DNA of 64,000 nucleotides from Helichrysum umbraculigerum (Eukaryota > Streptophyta > Magnoliopsida > Asterales > Asteraceae), in the NCBI GenBank assembly GCA_949592205.1, contig CATIUR010000001.1, positions 70,599,559 through 70,663,558 of the forward strand. The letters are read 5' to 3'. The notes beneath the pieces are model-generated. The model searched no databases. It was not told the DNA's origin and saw only the letters and a program-made list of their open reading frames with translations. A program made the position numbers and the translations under genes. Position 1 is the first letter of the stretch. Every line of letters begins with the position of its first letter. Below are positions 11,968-22,664 of this stretch, one piece after another.

Positions 11968-13255
11968 GATAACTGCTAAACAAAACAATTGTTAATAACA
12001 CCAAATAAGCAGTTAATGCAAAAAGGTTACTAAAAATTTCGGCAGCATTTCTGCTAAATATGGAATAATCCACCATTTTGATATAGCCTAAAACTACCGC
12101 AACAATCAATTTCATAAACCTAAATTGCATCTCTAAACAGAATTACTCAAATTGCATACATAAATATACTCAATTAAATATTCATGACAATTGTCCAATC
12201 AAATGCACTACAATAATTTGGTACCATTATGAAAATACGAATTTGCACAATCACTAAACTCGAGCATTAGCAACTAGCAAACATCCTTACATTCTCACAA
12301 TGAATCATTATAAACACATTTAATCAAAATAACAATTTATCACATAACCGTAATCACATATACTTGTGTACCAAACAAACATTTGCATTAATCATCATGT
12401 GGTCAGAAAATTAATAAGTACTAAATCAAAACATAGCAAAATTGAGTTCATCATATTCACATTCTTTAAACACAAACAGATAAATCGAATCACACAATAT
12501 ATGTAATATATTAGAAAAACGAGCATGACATTGCAATATATATTAACAAGAACATAAATCAATCAACATATGCCAATAATCATACTCAAATTCAAAATAC
12601 CCAAATTACTAACATAAACCCTAACTTCCAAATACGAAATTTAACTAACGAAAATGAAAACCGGAAGTTATACATTGTAGAGGAAAGTGCGTGTAACACG
12701 AATATGCAAAAATGGAGATGAATGCGTGGTCGGAAGTGGTGGTTTGGTGGTTGATGGTGACAGCCGTAGGTGGTGATGGAAATGGTTTAGGTTTCAAATG
12801 GGGAAGAAAGGAAGCTGCTGGCGGTTTATCCCTTTTTGATCCATACGGCGTATGGATTTCCATACGGCATATGGATTAAAAAGGCCCAAGTCAACTTCAG
12901 TTAACCCAGTCAAACGCTCGGCCCAGTGGGCCAAACCAATCCATACGGCGTATGGATTGAAAAATCAGAATTTTTCAAAAACGTTTTTCAAACCATTTTT
13001 TAACCAAAATCCAACACTTATTCAATAATATTAAATACCAAACCTAGATCATGACTTCAAAATCTTTATAATTCCACACTATATAAATAAATAACAAAAA
13101 TTAACAAACTTAAATGAAATAAATAATATTAAAAACCAAACACACATACTAAATAAATGTTCAAAATCCAAAATAAATAAAGTCAAACATAATAAGAAAT
13201 AACCAAAATGTCAGAAATAAACCAATAGCATAAGAAATAAAAGAGATGATTAGAA
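11968..13255 (-). other. Athila-B spacer between the two ORFs, with CG palindromes
   Basis: AT-rich, no supported gene. CCATACGGCGTATGG words lie at 12841-12855 and 12941-12955, with a variant copy next to the first at 12861. They are the same tag found in the Athila-A and Athila-B LTRs. Confidence 0.6.
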
Positions 13256-14467
13256 TCACTGGTTAGGATAGAGAGCAAGGAAACGCTCAGTGATTATGGG
13301 AATGACGTTAATGATCCCGTTACCAAAACAAACGAAATTAGACAGGTGCTCGGCAGTCACGGGAAGCAGATAAATTAAATCCAAGCTAATCTTCATTACA
13401 ACCTTAGTTACCTCTCCTTCTTCATTCCACACTTCATCATCACCAACTAACTTAACCTCTCGATCCGGACTATCATCCTCAAGCTCACCAATAAATTCTA
13501 AACATGACTCTCCAATCTGATGATGCTTGCTCATCAGTGGAAATTCCTTCAAACCTCTAACTAGGCTTTCAATCTCACATAGGACTTTCTCTTGAAGTCT
13601 ATTAAAACCCAAACCCGAATTCCTGAATATCTCAACAAATCTCATGTAGATTTCCACCATTCCATAGTGGAAATGCTCCCTTTGGTACAAAATCTTAGTC
13701 TCATTAACTAATTCTCTCATATTTTCCACAAGATAAGTTGCTAAATCAATTTCCCCATTTGGGTGAATAAAATCCGGACGTGGCCTTCCTTCTTCTTCCT
13801 TAGCAAGACGATCCAACTATTTAACCATTCTATTCATGTGATAGTGAATAGTGTTACTCACTATAAAACAATGAGGTATCTCATCCTTAAGATGATCATC
13901 TGCTTGTAACAATCGAACCAGTTCCTTTAAACCAGCTAAGAATTTCTTGTCAGCTTCGGAATCTGGATGACCTGTTACCTCATACAAAGCTCTGATCATA
14001 CGACTAAGACACGCGGCCTGATTAGTCGAGTAAGGAAACGAATGCTGCCTTAAAATCTCATAAACCTCAACATATCGTCTCTTTTGATTGGTGAAGAATA
14101 CTTTCTCCTCTTCGATCCTTAAAGTTATTGATTCCTCGAAATCTAAAAGGTCGTCCAAGAACTGCTGATAATCCCCAAATTGTCTTTCCACTTCTGCACT
14201 ATCTAGTATGTTCTGCACTAGTGCCATTTGATAGTCGAAAAAATAAACAGAGGATATCCTTATTAGTTCAGCTGTAAAAGGAATGTCCCATCTCACGTTC
14301 GCAATAGCATCCAATAGTTCCTGACATGACGACGTGATAGGCACAACCTTGCGGCCTAAGTGAGTGAATGATGGAATTGCGCTTTCTACTCTCGACCCCA
14401 AACTCTCAGAGTCATAAATCCCAACCAGATCGTAATTGTTAGCATCACTTTCAAAGCTTCTCGCCAT
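13256..14467 (-). CDS. Athila-B first ORF, unknown protein with one in-frame amber codon
   Basis: It opens at the ATG 14467 (MARSFESDAN) in the gag position, 373 bases inside the primer site. The frame runs 216 codons to a TAG at 13819-13817, then continues in the same frame for 186 codons to 13256. One 402-residue protein with a single nonsense codon is therefore more likely than two genes. The protein is acidic and helical-looking (FLDDLLDFEESITLRIEEEK), with no zinc knuckle, capsid signature or enzyme motif. I do not recognise it. It could be a diverged gag, a captured host fragment, or an element-specific helper. Whether the TAG is a mutation or a readthrough site is unknown. Confidence 0.55.
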
Positions 14468-14591
14468 TGGATTATAAACCTAAATAAAAATAAATCTGAA
14501 ATACAAAACACCACTAACGAAAAACAAGTTAGTTCAAACAAAATAAACAAAAACTAACTAACATATACAACATTACATAATAAATAGACTC

Positions 14592-14623
14592 CAACCGGCG
14601 GACGGATTTCCATCCGCCGGTTG
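14592..14623. repeat. CG-rich inverted repeat in the Athila-B leader
   Basis: Arms CAACCGGCGGACGG and CCATCCGCCGGTTG pair at 13 of 14 positions around an ATTT loop. The layout (palindromic word, attt, palindromic word) copies that of the CCATACGGCGTATGG pairs in the LTR, but the word resembles the CCGCCGGTTG tag of Athila-C. Confidence 0.75.
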
Positions 14624-14839
14624 AACCTAAATCCCCAAAAGTTTAACCGATTAAATGATAATTAGTTTCAACCAGTGAATTAATGAAAACTTGTTACACA
14701 ATTAATTAACTAATTTAAACAACATTACAATAATTTATTTTAACAAAATTCTTTAAAATAAAGTTTACAAATCACTAACTCCTATTTAAATAAACACACA
14801 ACCGTTTCCCCGGCAGAACAATAGTCCAACCGGTTAAGT

Positions 14840-14859
14840 GTTCCTCGGCAGCGGCGCCA
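14840..14859 (-). other. Athila-B primer-binding site
   Basis: In sense, TGGCGCCGCTGCCGAGG lies six bases inside the LTR end. It is close to the TGGCGCCGCTGCCGGGG of Athila-A and is typical of Athila elements (tRNA-Asp-like, from memory). Confidence 0.8.
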
Positions 14860-14865
14860 AAAACT

Positions 14866-16427
14866 TGATGTGCCTTGAAAGCGCGTCTTGTTTTATAATT
14901 TATAAATAGAAATACCTAATAAATACTTTCAAGCAACCAGGCAAGAATACCCGATCGAATGTAAATATAGATTTGGTAAGTCAGATTCGAACACAGGGAA
15001 CGGCGGATTTATTAAAAAATAGAAATCATCAATTAACTAGAAAGCAGTAAATAGGAGGGCATGTTAGTTCCGTGCGAACAATTGTTTAGAAAACATTAAT
15101 TTAAAATAATTAAACTTAAATAAAAACTCAATCTAAAATAATAGATAAATAATAATAAATACTAAATGGAAGGAATAAGTAATTGTATAATTAATGTCAC
15201 TCAGATTCATATTTCCCGATTCATTACGTACTGATTATCTAATTGTGATTCTTTTAGATCAACTTAACACCAAATTCTTCAATGATATTAAATTGAATGT
15301 GAACTAGCCAACGGTTCGGGTCCAACTAATTCTTACAATCTAGGGTCCAACATAAAACACTGGTTCCAATGTCACAAGATGATCAGTCAATTGTGTACAT
15401 TTCCCTAAATTATGCATTAAACATTCACAACTAATTATAATTAACTCTATTGGTATGACTCAACAATACCCAATAATTAACTTATTGTCTTGTTCATTTT
15501 AAAGTGAATAATTATTACTTTCTCAACCTATCAAACTCAATCTATTTAGCAATGATCAAAACCCTAAGATTATAACCATCAATAATTAATAAAATCAAAG
15601 GAAATCAATCTCATCAATCTTATTAACCACGTTGAGAAACTAATAACTACCAGTTACCAATAAACAAGGATTCACGAGTAATATAACCGTTTTCAATTAA
15701 ATAACTTAGCCAATACGTAATAATAATCGTTCAACAATCATAATCCGAGTTCAATCAATTAGACCATCACTTTGGATATTCAATTCATCATAAAACAGTA
15801 AAAACTCAGATTATTCAACATCAAATTCTTCAATGAAATCGAAATAAAAGAAGTTATACCGAATTATAAAGACGAATCACGAAGAATCAACACGAACTAC
15901 CCTCAATCTTGACTCCACGTGCCTCCAAAAACCTAAACTAATTAGTAACTAAACCTAAATATTCGTATTTTATCGACTGAAAATGAAAACCAAACATAAA
16001 CTATGATTTTAGGGTTTTTTACGCGTTTTTATACTTCTGTGCTTTTGATCCATACGGCGTATGGATTTCCATACGGCGTATGGATTGATTTCAAGCCCGG
16101 CCCAAGTGCGCGTAACCTGGGCCTCCACCGCTGCAATCCATACGGCGTACGGATTTCCATACGGCGTATGGATGCATTTTCCAGCCGGTTTCTTCATTTT
16201 TCTTCTTCTATTCTTTTCTTCAACTTCGGCTTTGCTTTATTCTTCATATATGCATCATTTAGCTTGTTTATTGACTGTTTTCCATTTCTTTCTTCATAAA
16301 CGCTCCATTTCCACATCTAATTGCAAATATGAACGAAATCAATATCTATTCTTAATTAAATGCAATAAAAACATTCAAGAATAGGGGTAAAATACTACTA
16401 AATTATAGTACTTTTGAGCGTTTATCA
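14866..16427 (-). repeat. Athila-B 5' LTR
   Basis: On the plus strand it runs from TGATGTGCC to GCGTTTATCA, about 1562 bp. The words 'cgaacacaggg' near 14990 and 'gttccgtgc' near 15070 match the Athila-C LTR (59830, 59938) and, in reverse, Athila-A near 25060. Four CCATACGGCGTATGG-type words lie at 16050-16083 and 16138-16171. The partner LTR is not in the window. Confidence 0.75.
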
Positions 16428-17199
16428 CAAACAACATAAGTTCTGGTTGTGGTTTGGTTATTGGGTTAGGTCGCGTTACTTTAACTTGTAAGGTTTAACT
16501 CACCTTGCAGGGGATCATAGTCTAAATATTTCCCACATAATTATAAGAAAAACATATCCTACAACTGCTTTATACCGTAAAACACAACGGTTACTTATTT
16601 TATACTGGCTGACAACCAGTAATATACTTTGGGGTAATATCCCACATAAAACTTGATATTTTAGGGTAACAGCCCTACAAAACTTATATTTTGTAAATGA
16701 ATAACATTTCATTAATACAAACAAACTTGGTTAAACAAACCACATACTCACATAAAACCTGTAAATTCACTCAACATAATTTGTTGACGACTCTTCTCTA
16801 TTTTTTTCAGGAAATTAGCCGAGTAAGTAAGAATCGCATGCATTCAGGATGGACAACCCTGGACTAATTAGGATGCCACTTATTTTGGGACGCTTTTGGA
16901 GATTTCCTCTGTATAACTGCAAACATTGCAGTCATACCTATGAAATCTTATTTTAACCTTATGTGATTATTAAAACTTAATGTTTAAATACTGCTACTAC
17001 TGTTACGACATACTTTGTCGTAATCTTTTGTAATAACTGTTAAACCTGGCATGTTAATACATTATGTTGTGCAATAGCCATATGCTCTGAGTATGTATGT
17101 ACTACTTGGTTGTATTACTATTCGCAGCCCCGCCACGTCACCAAAGCTTCCGCACACTTAATTAGTACTGATTGTAATTACCGTTTGGCGGGGTGTGAC
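16428..17199 (+). mobile_element. LTR fragment D (Tekay-like), right end
   Basis: It ends GGCGGGGTGTGACA at 17199, so the complement opens TGTCACACCCCGCC. The word 'agcttccgcac' about 50 bases before the end parallels F and E. It is inserted in Copia2, whose tag-bearing 3' DNA resumes at 17200. Its left part is cut by Athila-B. No coding sequence is visible. Confidence 0.55.
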
Positions 17200-17479
17200 A
17201 TAAGGGTTGTGTCTTAAAGAAATAGTTGCTAATTGCAATAGAATGGCGACACAAAAGTTGTGTCACAGTGTGTGTTGCAAAGACACACGGCAAATCAGAC
17301 CAACATTCCCAAATATCGCAAACGAAGGGTTTCATTGATATTATCACAAATAAATAAAATTTGTTAAGTACATTATATCAAATCATAAACCCTAAACCCT
17401 AAAACCAAAATATAAGGTCCAATGGATCTGAAGACATCAGATACCATTGTAGCAAAAAAAAAAAAAAAAGGATCATGTC
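17200..17479 (-). other. Copia2 3' remnant with no supported gene
   Basis: It holds a few GCGACACA/TGTGTCGC words (17240-17290), a telomere-like 'aaaccctaaaccc' near 17390, and a poly-A run at 17454-17469 followed by a 23-bp direct duplication ('gatcatgtcccaatgatcgg' core, 17470-17515). Confidence 0.5.
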
Positions 17480-17694
17480 CCAATGATCGGACATCATGTC
17501 CCAATGATCGGACATGGACTTTGAGACGCTTGATCTACTGATGAAGTTCTCAAAGCACCAGAAAGCACAAAAGACTCCACGACTGAAAGGTATGCCTTGA
17601 AGTCGTAGAGTGGAGTGTCATGGTATCCTTTGGGCAGAAGCAGTGAACACAGTCGTATCTAAACAGTTGGTAACTGAAAGAAATCTCCTGCCAT
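17480..17694 (-). pseudogene. Copia2 third-ORF remnant (N-terminal part only)
   Basis: The ATG at 17694 (MAGDFFQLPT) is followed by frame changes. The separate frames carry pieces such as LYDFKAYLSVVESFVLSGAL that resemble the start of the Copia1 third ORF (around PYRQMIAFLRRSRVSHVIS). The reading then dissolves into duplications and a poly-A run. As in Copia1, the ATG is preceded by a branch-point-like CTAAC (complement of 17713-17717) and a CAG (17699-17697) two bases upstream. Confidence 0.5.
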
Positions 17695-17696
17695 TG

Positions 17697-17717
17697 CTGG
17701 ATAAAATGATGAGTTAG
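17697..17717 (-). promoter_or_regulatory. Putative 3' splice site before the Copia2 third ORF
   Basis: In sense: CTAAC, a T-rich stretch, TTTTATCCAG, then two bases and ATGG. Copia1 has the same arrangement at 32773-32812. Confidence 0.5.
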
Positions 17718-19534
17718 AAATAGCGACACAAGTGATTGTGTCGCTTCAAATAGCGACATAACGAATTATGTCGCACAAAGATGTTGAGTCGCAGTGAAGT
17801 AGCGACATAGCAATTGAGTCGCAGTAGCAAGCGACATAAATTAATTTCGTGGAACCTGCGACATAAAACGTTATGTTGCAGCGACGAACATCAACCCCAA
17901 CCCAAAAACCCTAAACCACAAATTTGGGGTTTTCGAAAACAGGACATACCCTAGGGTACGACATACAATCAGGAACACAAAAACATAAGATTTTTAACCT
18001 CAGGTACTCATTTTCGTTTCCAATATTACCAAAAACCAAACCCCTAACTACCGTAACCTTTAATCAACAATTAAACCATAAATACACGGTGAAAATAGGT
18101 AGAAATGGTACCTAAAGATCGAGTAGAAGTAGAGGAATAAGAATCGAGTGGTCGATTGTCAAGAAAAACACCGAACGATCGAACTCAAAAGCAAAAACCG
18201 CCGCAGCTGCTTATTTCGCAGGTTCGTGATTTTGTGTCACTAGTTGTGGATTTTATGTCGCAATGTGGGGTAACATTGATAGCGACTGGGGTGGGGTATT
18301 TATACATTAACCCTAACTAGCGACATAGCAAGCGACATAGGCCTCGGAATGGGCTGCAACATAAGTTATGTCACAGGGCCCAAAATTTGAATTTTTTATT
18401 TTAATTTCAAGTATTAACCCGTAACCCGATCCAATGGTAACTTAGGGACTTGTAAAAAATACAACAGACAATAAATTTAACAAGATAAAGTAAGATAAAA
18501 TAAAATAAAATAAAATAAAGAATTGCCTAATTTAACTTTGTTTTTGGTGACGTGGTTGTTTGGTCTGCTAAGGGATCATATTAGGATAACATGTAATTAT
18601 TAGCAAATAGTAAGTGTTAACTCGATTATCAGTATATTTTTCCACTTTAAATTTACTTAGCATATTTAAGACACCTTTTATAAGAATTATTTCACGACGA
18701 TTGCTGGTATTGTTTATCCACTTAAACATGTTACATCCGTGACTGTGGGCTAACCATTTATTGTTATTATGAATATTTCTCTGTGGTCCCCACCATAGAC
18801 ATACCTATGTAACCCAGACAAGAACATAGTTTCCAAATTCAGAAAAGATAAAAGAAGATCATTTTTAAGAATCAAGCCAGCGGTGATAGGTCTATACCGT
18901 CGTACAGAAGAGCGACATAATCTTGATTCAGGTTTAAGCAAAACCAATCGCAGTCAAACCAAATTTTGTGGCGACCTTGTTCGGTATCTTAAGATTTAAG
19001 ACTTTGCAAGTGCATTGACTCACATTTGCTTAGTTTTGAGTTTATACTAACGGAAACTAGGTCTGCACTTACGCACAACAGAGGAAACCATCAGCATAAA
19101 CCCCCAAAGGATTTCAGATAAAAATTCCAAAAATATAAGTATGTCAAGCTACATTAAGGAATTAAGACATTTAGTCGTACATCACAAGGTGTTTACCACA
19201 ATATTATAGAGATGTATTAGAATTACTTCTTAATAGACCAGAGACCGGTGTGTATCATGCCTGTCAATACATCATATGATGAAGCTAGCTTTTAAAAAAA
19301 CTGTAGTAAGTATGCTAGATAAACCTACTGATACATCAAGGATAAACCTTAAAATTTCCATTTTGTGCATGCTTCCTAATGTACTATCATCTCACTAGTT
19401 GTTTACAGACACAACTGAACATCTTTATATGAATGTAGCAACTTTGCGTTTTCTTTAATACTAACAAGTATAAAGAGTGGCTATCGCGAATTTTTTTTTT
19501 AACAATAATTTAAGAAACAAACCAAGTCCAAAAG
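17718..19534 (-). other. Copia2 region between pol and third ORF
   Basis: No gene. Clusters of GCGACATA/GCGACACA words with inverted partners lie at about 17722-17890 and 18217-18380. Two module hairpins lie at 18869-19101. A C/A-rich stretch at 17880-18110 aligns with Copia1 33165-33390 ('gaacat..ccccaaccca', 'ggtgaaaa.aggtaa'). A T run lies at 19492-19500. Confidence 0.6.
18869..19101 (-). other. Two predicted sense-strand hairpins of the shared 3' module (Copia2)
   Basis: Unit 1 (18869-18929) has outer arms GAATCAAG/CTTGATTC and inner GTATA/TGTAC (one wobble pair). Unit 2 (19040-19101) has outer GTTTAT/ATAAAC. The flanking sequence is homologous to Athila-C 61631-61690 and 61826-61885. 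Confidence 0.65.
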
Positions 19535-22097
19535 TTACTTTTTAGATGTAAAGAACCTTAAACTAATCATGTTGACCAGTTCATCAAATCGGGCACGCGA
19601 AAAGGCTTTTGTGAACAGGTCGGTGTTTTGCTTAAGGGTGTCTATGTGGACAAGGTCTATAAGGTGTTTCTCATAGCAATCCCGTATGAAGTGGAACCTA
19701 AGTTCTATGTGTTTAGTCTTAGAGTGCCGTACGGGATTGCGTGTAATAGATATAGCAGCCGTGTTATCAATATGAATAGGAGTCATAGTAAGAAGTAACC
19801 CGTTATCACGCAGTTGATGCTGAATCCACAGAACCTGGGAGCAGCAGCTAGCGGCAGCAACATACTCGGCCTCCGCTGTAGAAGTAGAAACCGTAGTCTG
19901 TTTCTTACACTGCCAAGAAACCAAATGTGATCCGAGAAATTTACATCCACCAGTTGTTGACTTCTTATCAATATTGCAGCCACCATGATCTGAATCCGAA
20001 TAGGCAGTGAGAGCAAACTTTTTCTCTATTGAATACCAAAGACCAAGAGTTGGTCTATAGTTGAGATATCCAAAAATTCGCTTCACCGCCTTCATGTGAG
20101 AAACCTTGGGCTTAGCTTGATATCTTGAGCAGATTGACACAGCGAACACAATGTCCAGCCTAGAGGCAGTCAGGTACATGGGAGATCTTATCATAGAGCA
20201 ATAGTCCTTTTCTTTGCAATCTTCCTCATGCTCAGCAGGTCCGAGATTATGGTTGATCTCGATGGGAGTACCATAGGTTTTACAATTAAGCAAGTCGTAC
20301 CTGGTTAACATATCAGTAACATATTTCGACTGATGAATGTAGATTCCTTTGGTAGACAGCTCAACTTGTACACCTAGAAAGAATGTAAGCTCCCCCATCG
20401 CACTCATTTCGAACTCAGATTTCATGATTTTCTCAAAGTGCTTGCACAATGCCTCGTTAGTTGAACCGAAGATGATGTCATCTACATAAACCTACACAAG
20501 TACGTAGCAAGCCTCTCATACCACAATCGTGGTGCTTGGTGAAGACCATACAAAGTCTTGTCTAATTTGCAGACATAATTAGGATGCACATAGTCTTCAA
20601 AACCCGGAGGTTGCTTCACATAGATCTCAGTATCAACTTGTCCATACAGAAATGCACTCTTGACATCGAGTTGATAAACTCGGAATCCTTTGAAAGACGC
20701 ATATGCCAAGAAGATGTGGATTGACTCCAATCTTGCAACAGGAGTAAGATTTAAAAAAATTATCGATCGATTTGATCAAATTTGAAAAAGTCTTTCTCAC
20801 TATTCAGAACAGTGGAGCTTTCGATCAAGATGTTCTCGCCTCCCCCGTTTGGGCTCTCGCTCGAATCGGAAGCAAATACCTCATCATAGTCCAAACCCTC
20901 CACTTGAGTAAAGCCTTGAACTATCAAACGTGCTTTGTTCCTGATCACAACTCCTCGATCATCTTTCTTAATGCGATATACCCAACGAGTTCCCAGTCGG
21001 ATGGACACCCTTGGGTAATGGTACCAAACTCTAAACTTGCAGCTTGTTGAATTGCTGCAATTCCTCTTGCATAACTTCAACCCAGTGTGGGTCTTTCAAA
21101 GCCTCTTCAGTGTTTTTAGGCTCTACTTGAGATAGAAAACATTCTTTGACCTCAGCAGCAAGACATGCAAGAGTAACAGGCTCATTAGGTTCAGACGTTG
21201 ATACAGTATTCTCAGAAGCAGCAACTTGATTTCTTATCTGAATCCCTTTATTCAATGCACCAATTATGTTTTCCACAGGATGATCTTTATTTATTCGAGA
21301 ACTTGGAATCTCGTCAGGTAAAATGACAGAATCTAAATTTGTGGAATCAAACTCCTGTCCATAATCATATGCAACATAATCAGATTCCTATTCCTCTTCA
21401 TCAACCGGAACAGTTTCAGCAGTAGGAGGTGGTGGTGGAGTTGTTGGTGCATAAGTTGTAGGAGCTGCAGCTGAATCAGGAGTAACAGGAGCTGCAGCAG
21501 GTACAATAGTTGGTGAAACCATTGGAGGTGTTGAAGTAGATGGCTTAGATACATCAGAAGACAGATCAAGCACATGTAACAAAGTCACCACCTGGTCAAC
21601 TGCATCTGCATCTTCTTCTTGTGGAAGATTAAATGAGTTGAAAATAGCTTCATAATCAAACAAATGCTCGGGTCCCTTTCCTTGAGGATTTTCAGTGTAA
21701 CGGAAGTAGGTTATATTAAAATGCTCCTCGATACGTTTAGTTGCCAGATTATATACACGCTTGTTTGGAGAGTTGTTTGAGAAACCCAGAAACAGTCCTT
21801 CAATGGACTTTGCACCAAATTTTGCAACCTTCTCCTTTGTGTACATTATCGTGCAGGGACACCCGAATGGTTCAAGAAACTGTAAAGATGGCTTACGGTT
21901 ATTGAGTAGCTCATAAGAAGTTTTATTGTGTTTCTTAACCATAGTAACCCTATTAAGAACATAACATGCCGTATTGACCGCTTCTGCCCAAAAAGTGATA
22001 GGCAGTTTTGAATTAGCTAACATGGTCCGTGTAGCTTCAATGAGTGTCATGTTCTTTCTCTCAGCAACTCCATTCTGTTGAGGAATTCGTGCACTAT

Positions 22098-22156
<59 letters not shown>

Positions 22157-22611
22157 ACAATAATAACAATAATAAATAATAATAATAATAAATAAATAAA
22201 TCTTACTCGCTTGCCGGAGGTCTCATGGAACCAGCCTCTCTACCCTTGGGTAGGGGTAAGGCTGTCTACATTTTTACCTCCCCTATAGCTTTCTTTTAGC
22301 AAGATTGGGTTAGCATGATGATGATGATGATGATGAGTTTTCGTAAAAGCAGTAGTGTACTCTTTGTCGCACACTTGAGAAACACTGAGCAAATTGTGGT
22401 TGAGCTGTTCCACAAAATTCACCTTTTCAAAACACACTTGCCCATTAGTGAGTGTACCCTGACCAGTAATAACACCTCCCTTATCACCGGTAAAGGCAAC
22501 ATATCCCCCGTCGTAATCATGAACTTCATAAAGCAAAGATATATCGCCTGTCATATGTCGCGAGCAACCACTATCGATGTACCATTTGCTATTTTTACTA
22601 GCCTCAGGTTG
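19535..22611 (-). pseudogene. pol: Copia2 pol (protease, broken integrase, RT, RNase H)
   Basis: Order in sense: protease start with an IDSGCSRHM motif (about 22580), then a piece ending in FTKT. Next come a microsatellite and foreign insert (22095-22337) in place of the integrase catalytic core, and then PQQNGVAERKN with the integrase tail (22100-21388). The RT part has a diverged stretch near 20745-20870 and a deletion of about 90 bases between LATYL and VYVDD at about 20490. RT/RNase H then runs open for 304 codons (20449-19535, with FEMSAMGELTFFLG and STAEAEYVAAASCC). At least five breaks exclude activity. Confidence 0.85.
22095..22337 (+). repeat. Microsatellites plus SINE-like fragment replacing the Copia2 integrase core
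   Basis: On the plus strand: an (ACT)n run of about 20 units, AAT/AAC-rich repeats, a block with 'ggaggtctcatgg', 'cagcctctctaccc' and 'taaggctgtctacat' (22214-22271), then (ATG)7 at 22315-22335. The block recalls the 3' part of widespread dicot SINEs that end in a short tandem tail; this is from memory. The (ATG)n reads as poly-His in the pol frame, which is an artefact. Confidence 0.45.
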
Positions 22612-22664
22612 CTACGACAACACAAACAATGAAATTAATTAGTAAGGGAGACCCAAACCTTTAC
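22612..22664 (-). other. Putative 53-nt intron at the Copia2 gag/pol junction
   Basis: In sense it starts GTAAAG, contains a branch-like CTAAT and a T/G-rich stretch, and ends GTAG. The gag codon frame before it (codon top at 22667) and the pol frame after it (codon top at 22611) differ by exactly the 53-nt removal. Copia1 has a 54-nt counterpart between equal frames. Confidence 0.5.

Larger units (their letters stand above)
678..16427 (-). mobile_element. Athila-B: non-autonomous Athila-like Ty3 element (split by TRG)
   Basis: Read on the minus strand: 5' LTR (16427 to 14866), primer site TGGCGCCGCTGCCGAGG, an unknown ORF (14467-13256), a spacer with CCATACGGCGTATGG palindromes, a degenerate second ORF (11967-10583), a hairpin plus purine tract near 10195, and a 3' region that continues after the TRG insertion (1494-678) with three hairpins. 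The order of 3' landmarks matches Athila-A (43790 to 44760). No protease, RT, RNase H or integrase is visible, so it must use enzymes from another element. Its 3' LTR is missing because element E begins at 677. The right end abuts LTR fragment D, which Athila-B probably entered. Confidence 0.75.

Noticed and set aside
17385..17402. Interstitial telomere repeat
   Set aside because: Only about two CCCTAAA units; similar short words occur in the copia leaders.
22315..22335. Poly-His tract as a metal-binding motif
   Set aside because: It is an (ATG)n microsatellite read in the pol frame of a broken gene.
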